Assembly (NCBI GenBank): GCA_964023275.1
Contig: OZ029915.1
Location: 3,963,485 to 4,027,484 of the forward strand
Length of the DNA: 64,000 bases
Reading direction: 5' to 3'
Origin: Norana najaformis
Taxonomy: Eukaryota; Annelida; Clitellata; Crassiclitellata; Hormogastridae
The notes under the pieces are model-generated. The model saw nothing but the letters and a program-made list of their open reading frames with translations. It had not been told where the DNA came from and did no database searches. The translations under genes were made by a program, and so were the position numbers. Positions within the stretch are counted from its first letter, which is position 1; the number at the start of each line of letters is the position of its first letter. Positions 12,401 to 23,740 of the stretch are shown piece after piece.

Positions 12401-15400
12401 ATGTAATAAAAACAGATTTGTTTTGCTCTTGTCTTGTACTTTATGCACCAAAACAGATTTGTTTTGCTGTTATCTGGTGCTGTAATGTAATAAAAACAGA
12501 TTTGTTTTGCTCTTGTCCAATTTAATGTAACAAAAACAGATTTGTTTTGCTCTTGTCATGTAATTTATGCACCAAAACAGATTTGTTTTGCTCTTGTCTT
12601 GTAATATAATTTAACAAAAACATTTCTTTTGCTTTTGTCATGCAATTTATGCAACAAAAACAGATTTGTTTTGCTCTTGTCTTGTAATGTAATTTAACAA
12701 AAACAGATTTGTTTTGCTGTTATCTGGTGCTGTAATGTAATAAAAAACAGGTTTGTTTTGCCCTTGTCTAATTTAATGTAACAAAAACAGATTTGTTTTG
12801 CTCTTGTCTGGTAATTTATGCACCAAAACATTTGTTTTGATTTGTCATGTAATTTATGCAACAAAAACAGATTTGTTTTGCTCTTGTAATGTAATTTAAC
12901 AAAAACAGATTTGTTTTGCTGTTATCTTGTAATGTATGTAACAAAAAACATTTGTTTTCCTTCTGTCTTGTAATTTATGTAACAAAACCAAACATTTGTT
13001 TTGCATTCCTGCTAGAGCCGTACAGCGTTGCTGTAAAATGGACAGTGTCTGATTCAGATGCTGAGTTTTTTCACGATCAGGTTTTGTTTGCTGTTTTTAT
13101 AGGAAGAAAGGATGAAAGAAGTAACAAGGAAAGCAGGGCAGGGAACCAGTCTCAACATTTTCCTTCCTGCATGGACATCAAAGAACAAGATACAACATTT
13201 GTGTAAGCAGCTACTATTATTCTCATTGTAGTGTTTTGGACATATGTTCAAATTCTGGGTAATTAACCGGTTGCATGATTACCTGGTCTAACTTAGTTAA
13301 AGATTTTCAAGTTAGGGTTACTTAATTTTTTCAGGTTTAGGTAGCCTGGATTTTATTTCTTAAAAGGTGCTATAAAAATGTTCAGGTATGTAGATACATA
13401 TAATGTGTTCTTTCAAGTGTGAGTTACCACAGTGATTTCAGTTTCATGCCAACACTAGTTGCATTCTGATCCTAGATTATCTTTTACACATTTTGCTTTT
13501 GAATTCTGTTTTTATCTTTTACATTCTAATTCTAGCAGCTCAGTTTTAGCCGAGCTTTGTATACTGGTATTAACAGGAAGCTAGAATTATTATGTAATGG
13601 AAGTAATTGTATTTCCATTTCATATCCAATTCTAGCTTCCCAGTTATAATGCATGGTGTTTCAACTTTACATGATGACACTAGCTATGTTTATTTTTCCG
13701 ATTTTGTGCCTGTACATACATAATGATCAATGATGGTTAAAGCACAGTTTGATGCCTTAATTGATTGATTTTGATTTTATCTCAGGCCAGACACGTTAAC
13801 AGTTCGGCATTCTCTGGTGAATCTTGATTCTCAGACTAAGGAGTCTTTTCTGTCCATTTCTGAGGACAAGCGAGAAGCTTTTGACAAAGTTAATCATGAG
13901 GCTTGTGAAGCTAAACACGGAGGTTTTGATAAAGTGGAACAGATGATGCAGCGACTGTCCATGGCCTCAGACTTCACCAGCGACTGTGATCGACTGGATC
14001 TCTTGTTCCCCAACCCGGATGGGGCCTCCATTCGCAGTAGCACGACATCAGACTGGTATTCCGCTCGTGATGGTCACTCAGAATCGACCTGCTTGGATAG
14101 CTTGGGAAGCGACCCATTCAGTCTAGACTGTGCTTCAAGCAAGGGTTCAACGACTCTGCTATCGCGAGTGAAACGGGCGATCGTTCACGGTCTTGGCGCA
14201 GTGTGGACCATGTTCATGCCGACTTCTGCCAAGCATCCACTGTCTCCGGCTTCAGACTCGCTGTCCGATGTCGACAGCGGATGCAGCATTGGCACAAATG
14301 TCGACCTTGGCATGTTGCAACGTTCACCAAGTGAGATATCCGAGCTGCAGAAGCTGGCAGTGCTTGCAGACCGGATCGCCGCAGACAGAAGTAGGAACAG
14401 GGAATACTCCGCTGAAGAAAACAGTAATGGAAGTTCTCCTTTCAGGAGGAAACTGGCTCGTGCCTTCTCCAGCGAACTCGAGACCGCTGGTTGTGGTGGA
14501 AGCCTCGTAGATACCGGGAGCCATTCAAAGTCCACGGAAAAGCAGTTGCATGCGCTGACTGGTTGCTGTCAGTCTTCCTCTGATTCGTTTGACATGAAAG
14601 CTGGAAAAGATGGTAAAACCTCATTTTCGAGTGAGGCTCAGTACTTGACATTGCCTTTAAGCAGCAACAATAGCAGCACTGGTTTCGAACTACCCTACCC
14701 TCCACTGCAAGAGAATTTCAACTACTTTTCGACAACAAGACCTTTTGTTAGTTCACTCAAGGTTAATCGTGGTTGTGGGGAGATAGAAATTAGGACCTCT
14801 AGCCAAGCAGTTGATGGCAATGGCATTAAGTTTCCAGAAGTCGCTTATATGAGAAACAACCTAAAAGAATGTTTAAGACAGTTTCCTACTGCAGACGAAT
14901 TAATTGGTGGTGAAAAGTTGTCATGTTCTGATAGTCTTTTACTGTGCGAAGCGCCAGGTTCTCATTTTGAAATTTCGTGCAAATCAGAAAAGCAGAAAGC
15001 AGGAGCTGGTTTCCCGTCTTGTAAAAATAAAACCTCTTCTGACATCAAGTTATCTGGGAAGACTTTAGCAACGATGTCACTACGTGAATCCCACACTGGA
15101 CCTCGTAACAGTGCTGGCAACTTCACCGGCATGCAGCTACATGAAGCAGACTTTGATGGAGAACTGAAACTTGCAGAAGAATGTGTGAACATGAATTTAC
15201 CTTCTTCCAAAACCCTAGCAGAGAGTCTCTTGAGAAATTCTGACAAAGACAGGAAGAGTGGTGCTCTTATTTTGATGTCACAAGAGCAATGTTTAGTCTC
15301 AGAGTTAGGAACTCAGAAATCAATCACACCATCGTCTGGTCAACTGGCTGGAAAATTTTCCGACTCTGAACATGGCACATTTTCAGATGAGCAGCTTCCT

Positions 15401-16327
15401 CTTGATCAATTTTCTGTGTCGCCAGAGTTGGAGCAGGCCATACAAATGCTAGCAGCATCTTCACATAGATTCGATTCAGGTTTAAAACCAGAATATTCAG
15501 GTTCCTGCATAACTGCTTCTACCTCTAAAAAAGCCAGCTCTAAGGAGAAAATTTTAAACGATGTATATATTTCACCTGACGATCTTCAAAAAATATTGGA
15601 ACAAAGCAATTCCAGTTCTGACATCAGTCAAAAAGTAGAAACCAGTTTGGTGACTCAGACTAAAAAGAGGCAAGGCCAGTGTTTAGAAAGCTCGTTTTAT
15701 CAAAGCAGTGAAAGTGGAAAGTCTGAAAAGTATTCTGTTCTAACTCCTAGAAGTTGTTCATTGAACGACAGTGGGATTCAGATTGTTGCTGGCAACCACA
15801 ATGAAAATACGCCCTCGTCTCAAAAGTCATCAACTGCAGAAAAATCTGTTAGTTTACGTAAAACTGGTGCACGAGTCAGGTACTCTGATGAACGTTTTGG
15901 CAGTAACCGCATCATGGAAATGTCTTCTGATAAGCAAAACCCTGCTGCTGTTTTGCCAACGTTGAGCCAGGATTTGGAAGACAGTAATGCAAAAACTCGT
16001 CAGATGTTTGAGGATTTTCACGTTGGAGGTACCAAAATTAACAACAGCACAACGGAAATGGGACGAGCGCTGCAAATGGGGTCTTCTCACGACACCAAGT
16101 CTCAGAATCAGTCTACTGGATCACTTGCCACAAAGGTTGCGCCAAACATGCGTAAGGCTGGTTTCATGTTGGGCAAACCCACTGGAACCCGTACTGCATT
16201 GAGCCAGGCTGTTCGGGGTTCTGTGGATCATCAGATTGGAAGGAAGTTTGGAGCAATGTCCGCTTCACCTATTGCACAGCGAACTTGGGCGTCTAGGGTG
16301 GCTTTCCTTTCTGGCCAGTCCTCATGA
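9114..16327 (+). CDS. Gene A: serine-rich unrecognised protein, spliced, about 1292 aa
   Basis: Four exons join in phase: 9114-9423, 9829-10668, 13016-13202 and 13786-16327 (3879 nt with stop). Junction phases are 1, 1 and 2, and every border is GT-AG. I do not recognise the family. The product is rich in Ser, Thr, Lys and Gln. It shows no signal peptide, no long hydrophobic stretch except a short one (AIVHGLGAVWTMFM) encoded early in the last exon, and no catalytic motif I can name. The last 60 residues are basic and Gly/Ala/Ser-rich (RKAGFMLGKPTGTRTALSQ, then GRKFGAMSASPIAQRTWASR), which looks like a conserved tail or interaction motif. Large last exon plus disorder would suit a scaffold, cytoskeletal or chromatin-associated protein; that is inference. 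The first Met is provisional, because an acceptor-like TTTAAG lies just upstream and earlier exons are possible. Confidence 0.7.
9829..10668 (+). CDS. Gene A coding exon 2
   Basis: Acceptor TATTTTTAG precedes it. The split codon completes as GAT, giving DLYGVQEHGF. The donor is TTTTCAG|GTAAAT in phase 1. The peptide is hydrophilic, with a basic stretch ESDRKKKPRPNS that could act as a nuclear signal (inference). Confidence 0.75.
10688..10805 (+). mobile_element. SINE-like repeat family C, in gene A intron 2
   Basis: 'CTCGACCCTGCTCATTTTGC' and 'GTGAGATCCTTCACCGCTGC', with a longer right side ('GGACGCCATGCCATTTAAGG') than the 6.1-kb copy. It sits 20 bp inside the intron. Confidence 0.7.
10806..12240. 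other. Gene A intron 2, left part
   Basis: Contains a LINE-like 3' tail near 11.32 kb ('AAAGGCGCTATACAATG') and several GAT/GAG trinucleotide runs (11.46-11.61 and 11.94-12.02 kb). No coding sequence. Confidence 0.6.
12240..13000 (+). repeat. 41-43-bp minisatellite in gene A intron 2
   Basis: About 16 diverged copies of a unit centred on 'CAAAAACAGATTTGTTTTGC' followed by 'TCTTGT.ATGTAATTTA'. The array ends about 15 bp before the exon 3 acceptor. Short frames inside it are artefacts. Confidence 0.9.
13016..13202 (+). CDS. Gene A coding exon 3
   Basis: Acceptor CCTGCTAG, split codon GAG. The peptide EPYSVAVKWTVSDSDAEFF runs to a donor GT|GTAAGC in phase 2. It joins in frame to the large last exon. 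Confidence 0.75.
13203..13785 (+). other. Gene A intron 3
   Basis: 583 bp, GT-AG. Includes a LINE-type tail near 13.36 kb ('AAAAGGTGCTATAAAAATG') and a repeated 'CATTCTAATTCTAGC' segment. No coding sequence. Confidence 0.7.
13786..16327 (+). CDS. Gene A coding exon 4 (large, terminal)
   Basis: Acceptor TTTTATCTCAG; the split codon gives Val, then PDTLTVRHSLVNLDSQ. About 847 codons stay open to TGA. Ser-rich patches such as SSDSF, SSNNSSTGF and SNSSSDIS suggest phosphorylation-rich disorder. The segment 'LLSRVKRAIVHGLGAVW' could be an amphipathic helix. Antisense frames across the exon are shadows. Confidence 0.85.
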
Positions 16328-18084
16328 ATGAATGGAATTTGGATGTTCAGTTGTTATTTAATAGTATTTGAGTGGATATTTGGGCAATGCTGCATCGTAC
16401 TGACTCACCATTGGTGCTTCCAAGAATTGCAGTGGCATAGCAAAGAAAGAGCAGAAAGTAAAATGCTCCAGCTACTCTCACTGAGGTGCAAAATGTTGTC
16501 AAACTGGAACCTATAATGGCATGACTATCAATACCATTATCACTCCTGCTGTTGCTAATAGCACTACTATAGCAATACTGCTGCTAGTGCCTAACTGCTG
16601 ACTTTCTTGATCTTTGCCTTCCTAAAGAACATTCATCACACCTCAGGTTCAAATTTACTGACATTGCACACATTTTAAATAGTTTAAATAATAATAATAA
16701 TGATACTATTATTACTTTTACTACAAACAGTAGTACCATTTTTATTATTATTGCATTAGAACAGAAGGAGAAACTATTCCTCTGAAAAATATTTGCTATG
16801 CCTCTGCTTGTAACGCATTTTTCCTACGTACCTAAATGCCTTAGAGATGATGTGGTCATGGTTTAGAGGAACGACAAGTCTAGGGCCTTTCTTTCTCTCA
16901 GGTGTCCTGCAATCAGGGAATGTTTAGAAGTACAGTGAACCTCATTACGGCATGCACCTTCACAGTCAGAACAAGAACAACGGCATAACAGGACCTGCAA
17001 GCAAATACACACATCGCAGGAAACTCATTTGTAGTCTGCCCTAGTAAGGAATCTGCTCTGATGGTGTGCGGTATAACCAGGTTTTACTGTTTGCACAACA
17101 AAACGCTACTAGCCTAATGAATTTTGGATTCTTTGAATCAACCAGTCTTCTTTCTGCAGCACCCAGACATCTATGCCTTCCCTCGGAGAATGTTGCCCTT
17201 AGCAGCATGTATAAATAATTGCAAATTTGTGTATCTCGACGGCTTTGCCTTTTGGGAAATTATCTCGGTTTATGAATATTAATGAGCTGTGGGTCAGCTT
17301 TGGTGGAGCATTGATACTGAAGTTACCCAGTGGGTGGAGCAGTCATCTGTTTTCCAGTTGAAACAATAATGAAACAGAATAATATTCCAGATAATTGATT
17401 GAATAGCGTGCAATACCTCGTTATTTTTATGGTGCTAAAACTAATCTGAGAGTCTAAATACCACACATTCGTAAAAAAACTGACTCATCACTGGTCCTTG
17501 TGAACTGATGGCTTAAATGAATAATGAAAATTAATGCTGGTATTAACTCTAAACACGGATCCGAAGCAACGAGAAAAGTTTTTCATGTTACATTGAATCA
17601 AGATCACGCACGTTGTTAGTTGGTCATTGTTAATTATTGATAAGTTTTATTTGTTGTAAATGACTTGTGCGATTAATTGACTTATAGAAATGTAAGAAAT
17701 ATTAAAGATGACTATACAGAGTTTTATTCTGTAATGAATTGTAGCCTAAACAGGCTTTTCTAGATTATGCTGTTTTTTGGCTTTCACAGTTCAGGAAGGT
17801 TTGTGCTGGGATTTCAGAAGAGGTGCAGAATTGTCTTCTTACTGTTTAATTTGGGATCTTCGTCTTCCAGAAGAGGAATTTTCTGGCAGAATGTCAAAAA
17901 ATCAGTGGTGCTGAAGTTAATGATTTCAGAAGAGAAATATGGTTTACATTTTGTTTACATTTACATTGCATTGCCGTGTTGTCCTGTTAGGCACTTCAGA
18001 TCAAAATCTTTGGGCAGATTTTTGCACCACTTGAATGAAGACTTTTTCTCTGTATTCAGAAGATCCCAAAAATGCAGCTCTAGA
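16328..18084 (+). other. Probable 3' UTR and flank of gene A
   Basis: No coding evidence. ATTAAA at 17701 is a possible poly(A) signal, as is AATAAA at 18961 if the minisatellite is transcribed. The true 3' end cannot be set without transcripts. Confidence 0.4.
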
Positions 18085-18790
18085 CTGTCTTCACTGCCAG
18101 ACTAGACTGTCTTCACTGCTTGATTTATGCATTAACCACTTCAGTCTGTCTTCACTGCTGGATTTTGCATTAACCACTTCAGTCTGTCTTCACTGCTGGA
18201 TTTTGCATTAACCACTTCAGTCTGTCTTCACTGCTGGATTTTGCATTAACCACTTCAGTCTGTCTTCACTGCTGGATTTTGCATTAACCACTTTAGACTC
18301 TCTTCACTGCTGGATTTTGCATTAACCACTTTAGACTGTCTTCACTGCTTGATTTATGCATTAACCACTTCAGTCTGTCTTCACTGCTGGATTTTGCATT
18401 AACCACTTTAGACTGTCTTCACTGCTGGATTTTGCATTAACCACTTTAGACTGTCTTCACTGCTGGATTTTGCATTAACCACTTCAGTCTGTCTTCACTG
18501 CTGGATTTTGCATTAACCACTTCAGTCTGTCTTCACTGCTAGATTTTGCATTAACCACTTTAGACTCTCTTCACTGCTGGATTTTGCATTAACCACTTTA
18601 GACTCTCTTCACTGCTGGATTTTGCATTAACCACTTTAGACTGTCTGTACTTGATTTATGCATTAACCATTTTAGTCTGTCTTCACTGCTGGATTTTGCA
18701 TTAACCACTTCAGACTGTCCTTACTTGATTTATGCATTAACAACTTTAGTCTATCTTCACTGCTCGATTTCTGCATTAACAATACCTCAT
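18085..18790 (+). repeat. 38-bp minisatellite
   Basis: About 18 copies with the unit 'GTCTTCACTGCTGGATTTTG' plus 'CATTAACCACTTCAGTCT'. A T/C variant (TTTAGAC versus TTCAGTC) alternates along the array, and some units read 'TTGATTTATGC'. That gives a higher-order mix of unit types. There are no spacers, so this is not a CRISPR array. Confidence 0.95.
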
Positions 18791-19640
18791 TCTGAAAGAG
18801 TACTTCTGTGTACAGATAAGATTGGTACATTTCAATTTTACCTCTTTAGCAGATGCTGGTAGAAAAGCTTGACGTGGTACAGGATATAATAGTGACCGCT
18901 TTAAACGTTGTGCAGTTCTGATAGCGTTCTTTTGTAGAACAGCTATAGATATAACATTGCAATAAATGAACAAAAAGTTTGATTTCATGTTTGTCACTGA
19001 AGAGCACAATTTCACTGTATGTATGTTAGAAGGAATATACACTGTTCTTTGTTATTTGGAGCATTTTGTTTGTATATTATTATTAGCAGTTTTGAACTTT
19101 TATTCTAAATCTTGTAATGTTTTTAACGTCTGTTAAAATCTTGCCTTCTAAATTCCTACTTCACATTTTACACCTTTTAAGTGTTTTCTGCTTTTTTGTA
19201 TTTACTTTTAGAAATTGTGAGATTCATGTTAAGAATAATTCATGATGAAGTGGATCATATCTGAAGCTGAACTAATTAATAACTGTGTGTATATTTTTCA
19301 TAAATTATGCAGCAGAGTTCTCCTATTCATTAGGTGTCGTAGTATGAGTGACGTATCACTTTAAATGATGCATCAACATAATTATGAAATCTGTGCATGT
19401 ATGTGCAGCACCTTTAAAGAACCACGCATTAAGCTTGTCATAGGGTATGCCGGTAACAGCACAGTATAAAGCTTCAGTGACCCAGAATAACATTTCATAT
19501 GTTGTTGATACTTTTTCGGAAAGTTGAATTCCAATACAACTTCATCATGATATCAGAATTATTCCTAAGAGCAGCTTTCCCTTCATGTTAATAATTCTCT
19601 GCCCCTGGCTTAATCCATGCAGCTGTTGGATTCCTTTTAT
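18791..19640. other. No gene seen
   Basis: AT-rich sequence with no supported frame or recognised repeat. Confidence 0.45.
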
Positions 19641-19644
19641 TTAT

Positions 19645-19850
19645 TTATTTATTTATTTATTTTATTCATACAGAACACTTATATAGCGCTCCTTAAAGAA
19701 AACTACTCAGAAGCGCTCCCAAACCAACCTCGGCGAAAAAGAACAGTCTTAAGAGAAGAATAGAAGATAGAAGTAAAATCCCGGGGTAGAAGACGTAGAG
19801 TAACAGGAAGTCCATTCCAGAGGGTTGGGCCAGATGCACAGTCATGGGTC
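19645..19850 (+). mobile_element. Repeat family G (TATATAGCGC head)
   Basis: (TTTA)n run, then 'TATATAGCGCTCCTTAAAGA', 'CTCAGAAGCGCTCC' and 'GGAAGTCCATTCCAGAG'. It matches the 7.9-kb copy through most of its length. Confidence 0.6.
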
Positions 19851-21050
19851 TTTTGTGTCTTGGCCGCCATTCTCTGCATTAAAATCTTCTGCTACGAGGT
19901 TGACACTGTATTCTGTTGCATTTTCCTTCTTGTTTAAGAACACATTTAATGTCTTTGTGCCTTTTGTCCAGTTTCCAAATGCAAAGACGTATACTGGGCT
20001 AGTTGTATGCAAGACTACATTTCAGCCAACCTCACTATCTTCACTCTGTACTGACTCCCAAGACTTGTCTCTAGTCGGCCAGGTCTTCTGAATGTCTAAA
20101 CCTGACTACCGGTACTTATTAAGATTATTTAGCTGACCTATTTTAAAGCAGGGTAAGAGGCGCTATATAAATGTTTGATTTTATTTAATTGTTACTATGC
20201 TTGAATGCTAGAAACATGATGCGTTCTTATCACGCTTGTGTCTGCTTTCGGTAGACACTGCTGATTACGTTAATCTGATTTTCAGCTGATTATTAGCTTA
20301 TCAGGCTTTCAGTGATTTGGTGCCGAGCAAATTTCCATCGGTCTTCATTCCGAATCGTTTCTTGTGTAAATTGTGCCGAGTCAACAGAAACCTTGCTGAC
20401 CAACGGTTGTGCAGCGCCATCTGTTCATTTTTGCATAATTTCGTGAGAGTACTTTGTGGCGTTATTTCTTTTGCGCCTATGTCAACCGTTGTTGGTTGAG
20501 GTGTCAAGAAAAATGAGCGATGGTAATATTTAGTTCGTTGGAGCCATGCTACCCAGATCTTATGCTTCCGTGGTGTCTGCAATAGTCCAGCACACTCACG
20601 TCAGGCTACTGTGCACCTTGAAATTATAATAATAATGATAATATTAATAATAATAATTTTAATTATAATTTTAGTAATAATAATAATGTGAGAGTTTATA
20701 ATTTAAAATAGTAATAATTACTATTACAGTGCTTTAGTGAAGTTCTTAAGGGTGGTACCGGTAATTTGTCATCATACAGTCATGATGTTGTCCTGACTGT
20801 CACTGGTTCTTAACGTTGTGAACGTCATCGACATGTTTCTGGCTAACAGCGTCACTGTTTCTTGACATTATAAAATTTTGTTGACACATGTTTGGTTAAC
20901 GACGTCATTGGTTCTTGACGTCGCAAAACTTTAATCTGTGACGTGGTTGCCAGTGTCATTGGCTGATGACGTCGTCAGTGTGTTGTCTGTTGAAGGTGCT
21001 GATGCCGCCCGGCAGGAGGCGCTTTTGGAAGACTGCCAGAGACAGTTGAC
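19851..21050. other. No gene; LINE tail and degenerate GACGTC repeats
   Basis: A LINE-type tail occurs near 20.16 kb ('GAGGCGCTATATAAATGTTT'). From about 20.80 to 20.99 kb a loose unit of about 60 bp repeats around GACGTC/AACGTC and 'ATTGGTTCTTGAC', giving several CRE-like cores. No coding evidence. Confidence 0.45.
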
Positions 21051-21479
21051 CAGCAAAACTATGAGCAGAAACGATACTTATAGCACTCACTCACTCGCTC
21101 GATCAGTCACTCACTAGTGCAGTCACTTGCTAGTTCATTAACTCGCTCAGTCGCTCATTAACTTAGTTGCTCACTCAATCGCTCATATGCTCGTTCACTC
21201 TGTTGTTGAATTAGTTTTCATTACTAGGCTTTCATCGGGATAGTTTATTAGTTTAAATTGTCCTTGGCCACAGAACGTTTCGTTCTTTTTGCCGAGGCTC
21301 GGTTTGTTTTGCCGAAGGGAATTCGGCTTTTATGAAATGTGCATTATGTGTGTGAGTTTTCCAACTAACTGTTCTGTGTGTTCAATCGAACAAATTGAGA
21401 AGCCGCATGTACAAACGTATGGCCATTTATGAACGACTGCATGCGCTGATGATTGCTCTAATGGCATCTGTGGTTTCAT

Positions 21480-21665
21480 ATTTTGTAGTCATTGATGTAA
21501 GCTGGGGTAAGGTAATGTAGAGCAAGGTAAGATAAAGTTGTATAAGGTAAGCTAAGGTAAGTCTGGGCTAGGCAAGATAAGGTAAGGTAGGGTAAGTTCT
21601 AAGGTAAGGTGGGGTAAGTCCTTTTAGATGAGGTAAAGTAGAGTAAGGTAGGTTAAGCTGAGATA
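21480..21665 (+). repeat. (GGTAA)-rich degenerate array
   Basis: Repeated GGTAAG / GGTAAGGTAGG units, many of which look like splice donors. Open frames on the - strand are artefacts of it. Confidence 0.75.
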
Positions 21666-22392
21666 AAGTTATTGCTCTTTGATCACAAAGCTTAATAACC
21701 TGACTTAATTGATTTTGGGGAATTCTGTGCATAGTTTGGCATAGGAAATGACAAAGATCTACTAACAGAGGTACAAATGGGGAAAAGCTGAAATTGTTCA
21801 AGTCCGACAAAGTTCAGACAGACAGAGACAGGGAGGGAGGGAGGGAGAGAGAGAGAGTACTGGTGGTTACTGGTGGTTATTTTGTCTGGCTTTGAAACTC
21901 TGGAACTGCCCACATTTTTCTTGAACAAGGCAAAAGGCAGAACTAAGACATTTTAATCAGTTACGTGAACTTTATCAAAGAATATCATTTGAAGGTTTCG
22001 CTTAAAGTCAGACTGACGGCGCGCAATAGCGATTATGACCCGGATGTGCCGCCATTTTAGAAACGGGCTTAATTACACCCGATAATCCGGACAAAAATCC
22101 GTCTTATACGTCTAGATTGGCTATTGAGTGGGTGTATGAGACGCCATTGTTTCTTTTAAAATATTCCGGAAACCTTGTTGACGGGTCGCGCTACTGACTC
22201 CGGAAATATTTGTAGGTCTTTCGAGGGCATTCTTGTAGTATCATGGTCCAATGTTTCCATTAGCATGTGGGCGTGGCTCAGCCCGGGCTGCGTATTCTTA
22301 GACCATACAGTGCTAGAACTATTATGCTATGTCGACCAATAAGAATACCAGGTTATGTCGACCAAAAATAGCGTGACCTAGCTTAGGCGAAA

Positions 22393-22554
22393 ATGGCGAC
22401 CAAGGGCGCTGGTTTCGAATGGTTGCCTGAAAAATTTCGTCCTTGGCATAAAATTAATTTAAAGAAGCTGAAGCATGATATCTTAGCATCTCCGTTGTGG
22501 TTAGCTCCTGCACAAACAGCGAATGAGCTAGCTATGCAGTTCCAGTCCACTTAA
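22393..22554 (+). pseudogene. LINE-like ORF2 linker fragment (tentative)
   Basis: A 53-codon frame beginning MATKGAGFEWLPEKFRPWH and containing 'HDILASPLWLAPAQTANEL'. This resembles the segment between endonuclease and reverse transcriptase in CR1/jockey-like LINEs, where a conserved hydrophobic 'SPL' and 'F..L' pattern occurs. It lies in the loop of the fold-back element. Chance remains possible. Confidence 0.3.
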
Positions 22555-22584
22555 CATTTTTCTGCTAATAAGATTTCATTTAGT

Positions 22585-22768
22585 TCTCAGCTTAAAAGTT
22601 ACCTGTCCGCCCAGATTTCTGTCTTGTGGACTGACCTTCTGGGTATTGACCTGAGTGTGGCTTGGTTTTGGCATACCATGGGTTGATGCCTTGTGCGTTA
22701 GACATCGGCGCATTGGAAGTTACTACTACTACCACCACCACTACTAATTATTATTATTATTATTATTT
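22585..22768 (+). mobile_element. SINE/LINE-tail repeat family B
   Basis: 'TCTTGTGGACTGACC', 'GGGTTGATGCCTTGTGCGTT' and 'GACATCGGCGCATTGGAAGT', then ACT/ATT trinucleotides. Second copy of the 0.85-kb element. Confidence 0.75.
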
Positions 22769-23555
22769 ATTTATTGTTAAATTTAAAACGAAGCAGTCTG
22801 AAGGACAGCAATAAACCTAAAGTAGGTCACACTATTAATAACTCGAATTCTATTGGTCGACATCAATTGCATTCCTATTGGTCGACATAGCATAATAGTT
22901 CTAGCACTGTATGGTCTAAGAATACGCGCCCGGGCTGCGTACAAGGCCGTGTCAGCTCAGCAGCGTCCGAGTTTATGCAGTAGGATGCACTGCACTTCAG
23001 TCCAGCAAAGACTAGCGGTCGCTGTACTGACCGCTGCAGCTTCATGGGAGGCCTACCTTGCATCGTGCCTACCTTGCGGCCTCATCCCTACCTTGCATCC
23101 ACGCTGTCTTGACCCCACGACTTGTGTCCAGTTCTCTACTGACTCGGCGTTGTTAGTACTTGGTGTCGTTTCAGTATATACCGGGAAAATGAATATCTAC
23201 GAGATAAGTGAAATCTGCACAGGTAAGTTGAGCGTTGTAGAATAGTTGCAAAGCAAGAAAATTCTCCATGCTAATCTACAGTGCCTTCCGTGCCAGGAGC
23301 CGTACAGAGTATTAAAATTCTGAACAGATATGTGATCAGAATCATTGAGCCGCACATCGTGCTGAATAAACCCCTTACAGCCGGATGCGCAGCCCTGGCT
23401 GCAACCAGGGCTGAAGCCACGCCCACAGGCCACGCCCACATTCTAATGGAAACATTGGACCACGATGCTATAAGAATGCCCTTTCGAGTAAGTGGCTTTC
23501 ATATGCTTCTGTTTTACTGTCAAACATCGAATTTTATGTAAATGTGTTTACGGTT

Positions 23556-23655
23556 TTCTATAGCGACCGTATGGCCGCGACCCTGCTCGGGGGAGATCCT
23601 TCACACCGCCGCCCAGATGAATGGGCGCCTCGCCATGTAAGGTCTTCGTGCACGG
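23556..23655 (+). mobile_element. SINE-like repeat family C
   Basis: 'TATAGCGACCGTATGGCCGC' and 'GGGAGATCCTTCACACCGCC'. It is inserted in the right arm of the fold-back element, so it post-dates the inverted duplication. Confidence 0.7.
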
Positions 23656-23740
23656 ACCGCACTAGCCGGGGTCAGTAGACCGACCCGTCAACAAGGTTTC
23701 CGGAATATTTTAAAAGAAACAGTCTCCGTTTAAACATTCG

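Larger units (their letters stand above)
22138..23740. mobile_element. Composite fold-back (long inverted repeat) element
   Basis: The left arm, 22138-22353, matches two segments in inverted orientation: 22848-22942 and 23415-23737. Anchors are 'TTTTAAAATATTCCGGAAAC' and its complement near 23.70 kb, and 'GACCATACAGTGCTAGAACT' and its complement near 22.90 kb. The right arm is split by about 470 bp and also holds a family C SINE. The loop holds a small LINE-like frame and a family B SINE. It is probably a non-autonomous fold-back transposon, or an inverted duplication later invaded by SINEs. Confidence 0.65.

Noticed and set aside
14185-14705. Antisense and alternative frames of 60-116 codons
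   Set aside because: Shadows of gene A exon 4, which has the longer phase-consistent frame.
18085-18790. CRISPR-like regular repeat
   Set aside because: The units are contiguous without spacers, and the genome is eukaryotic.
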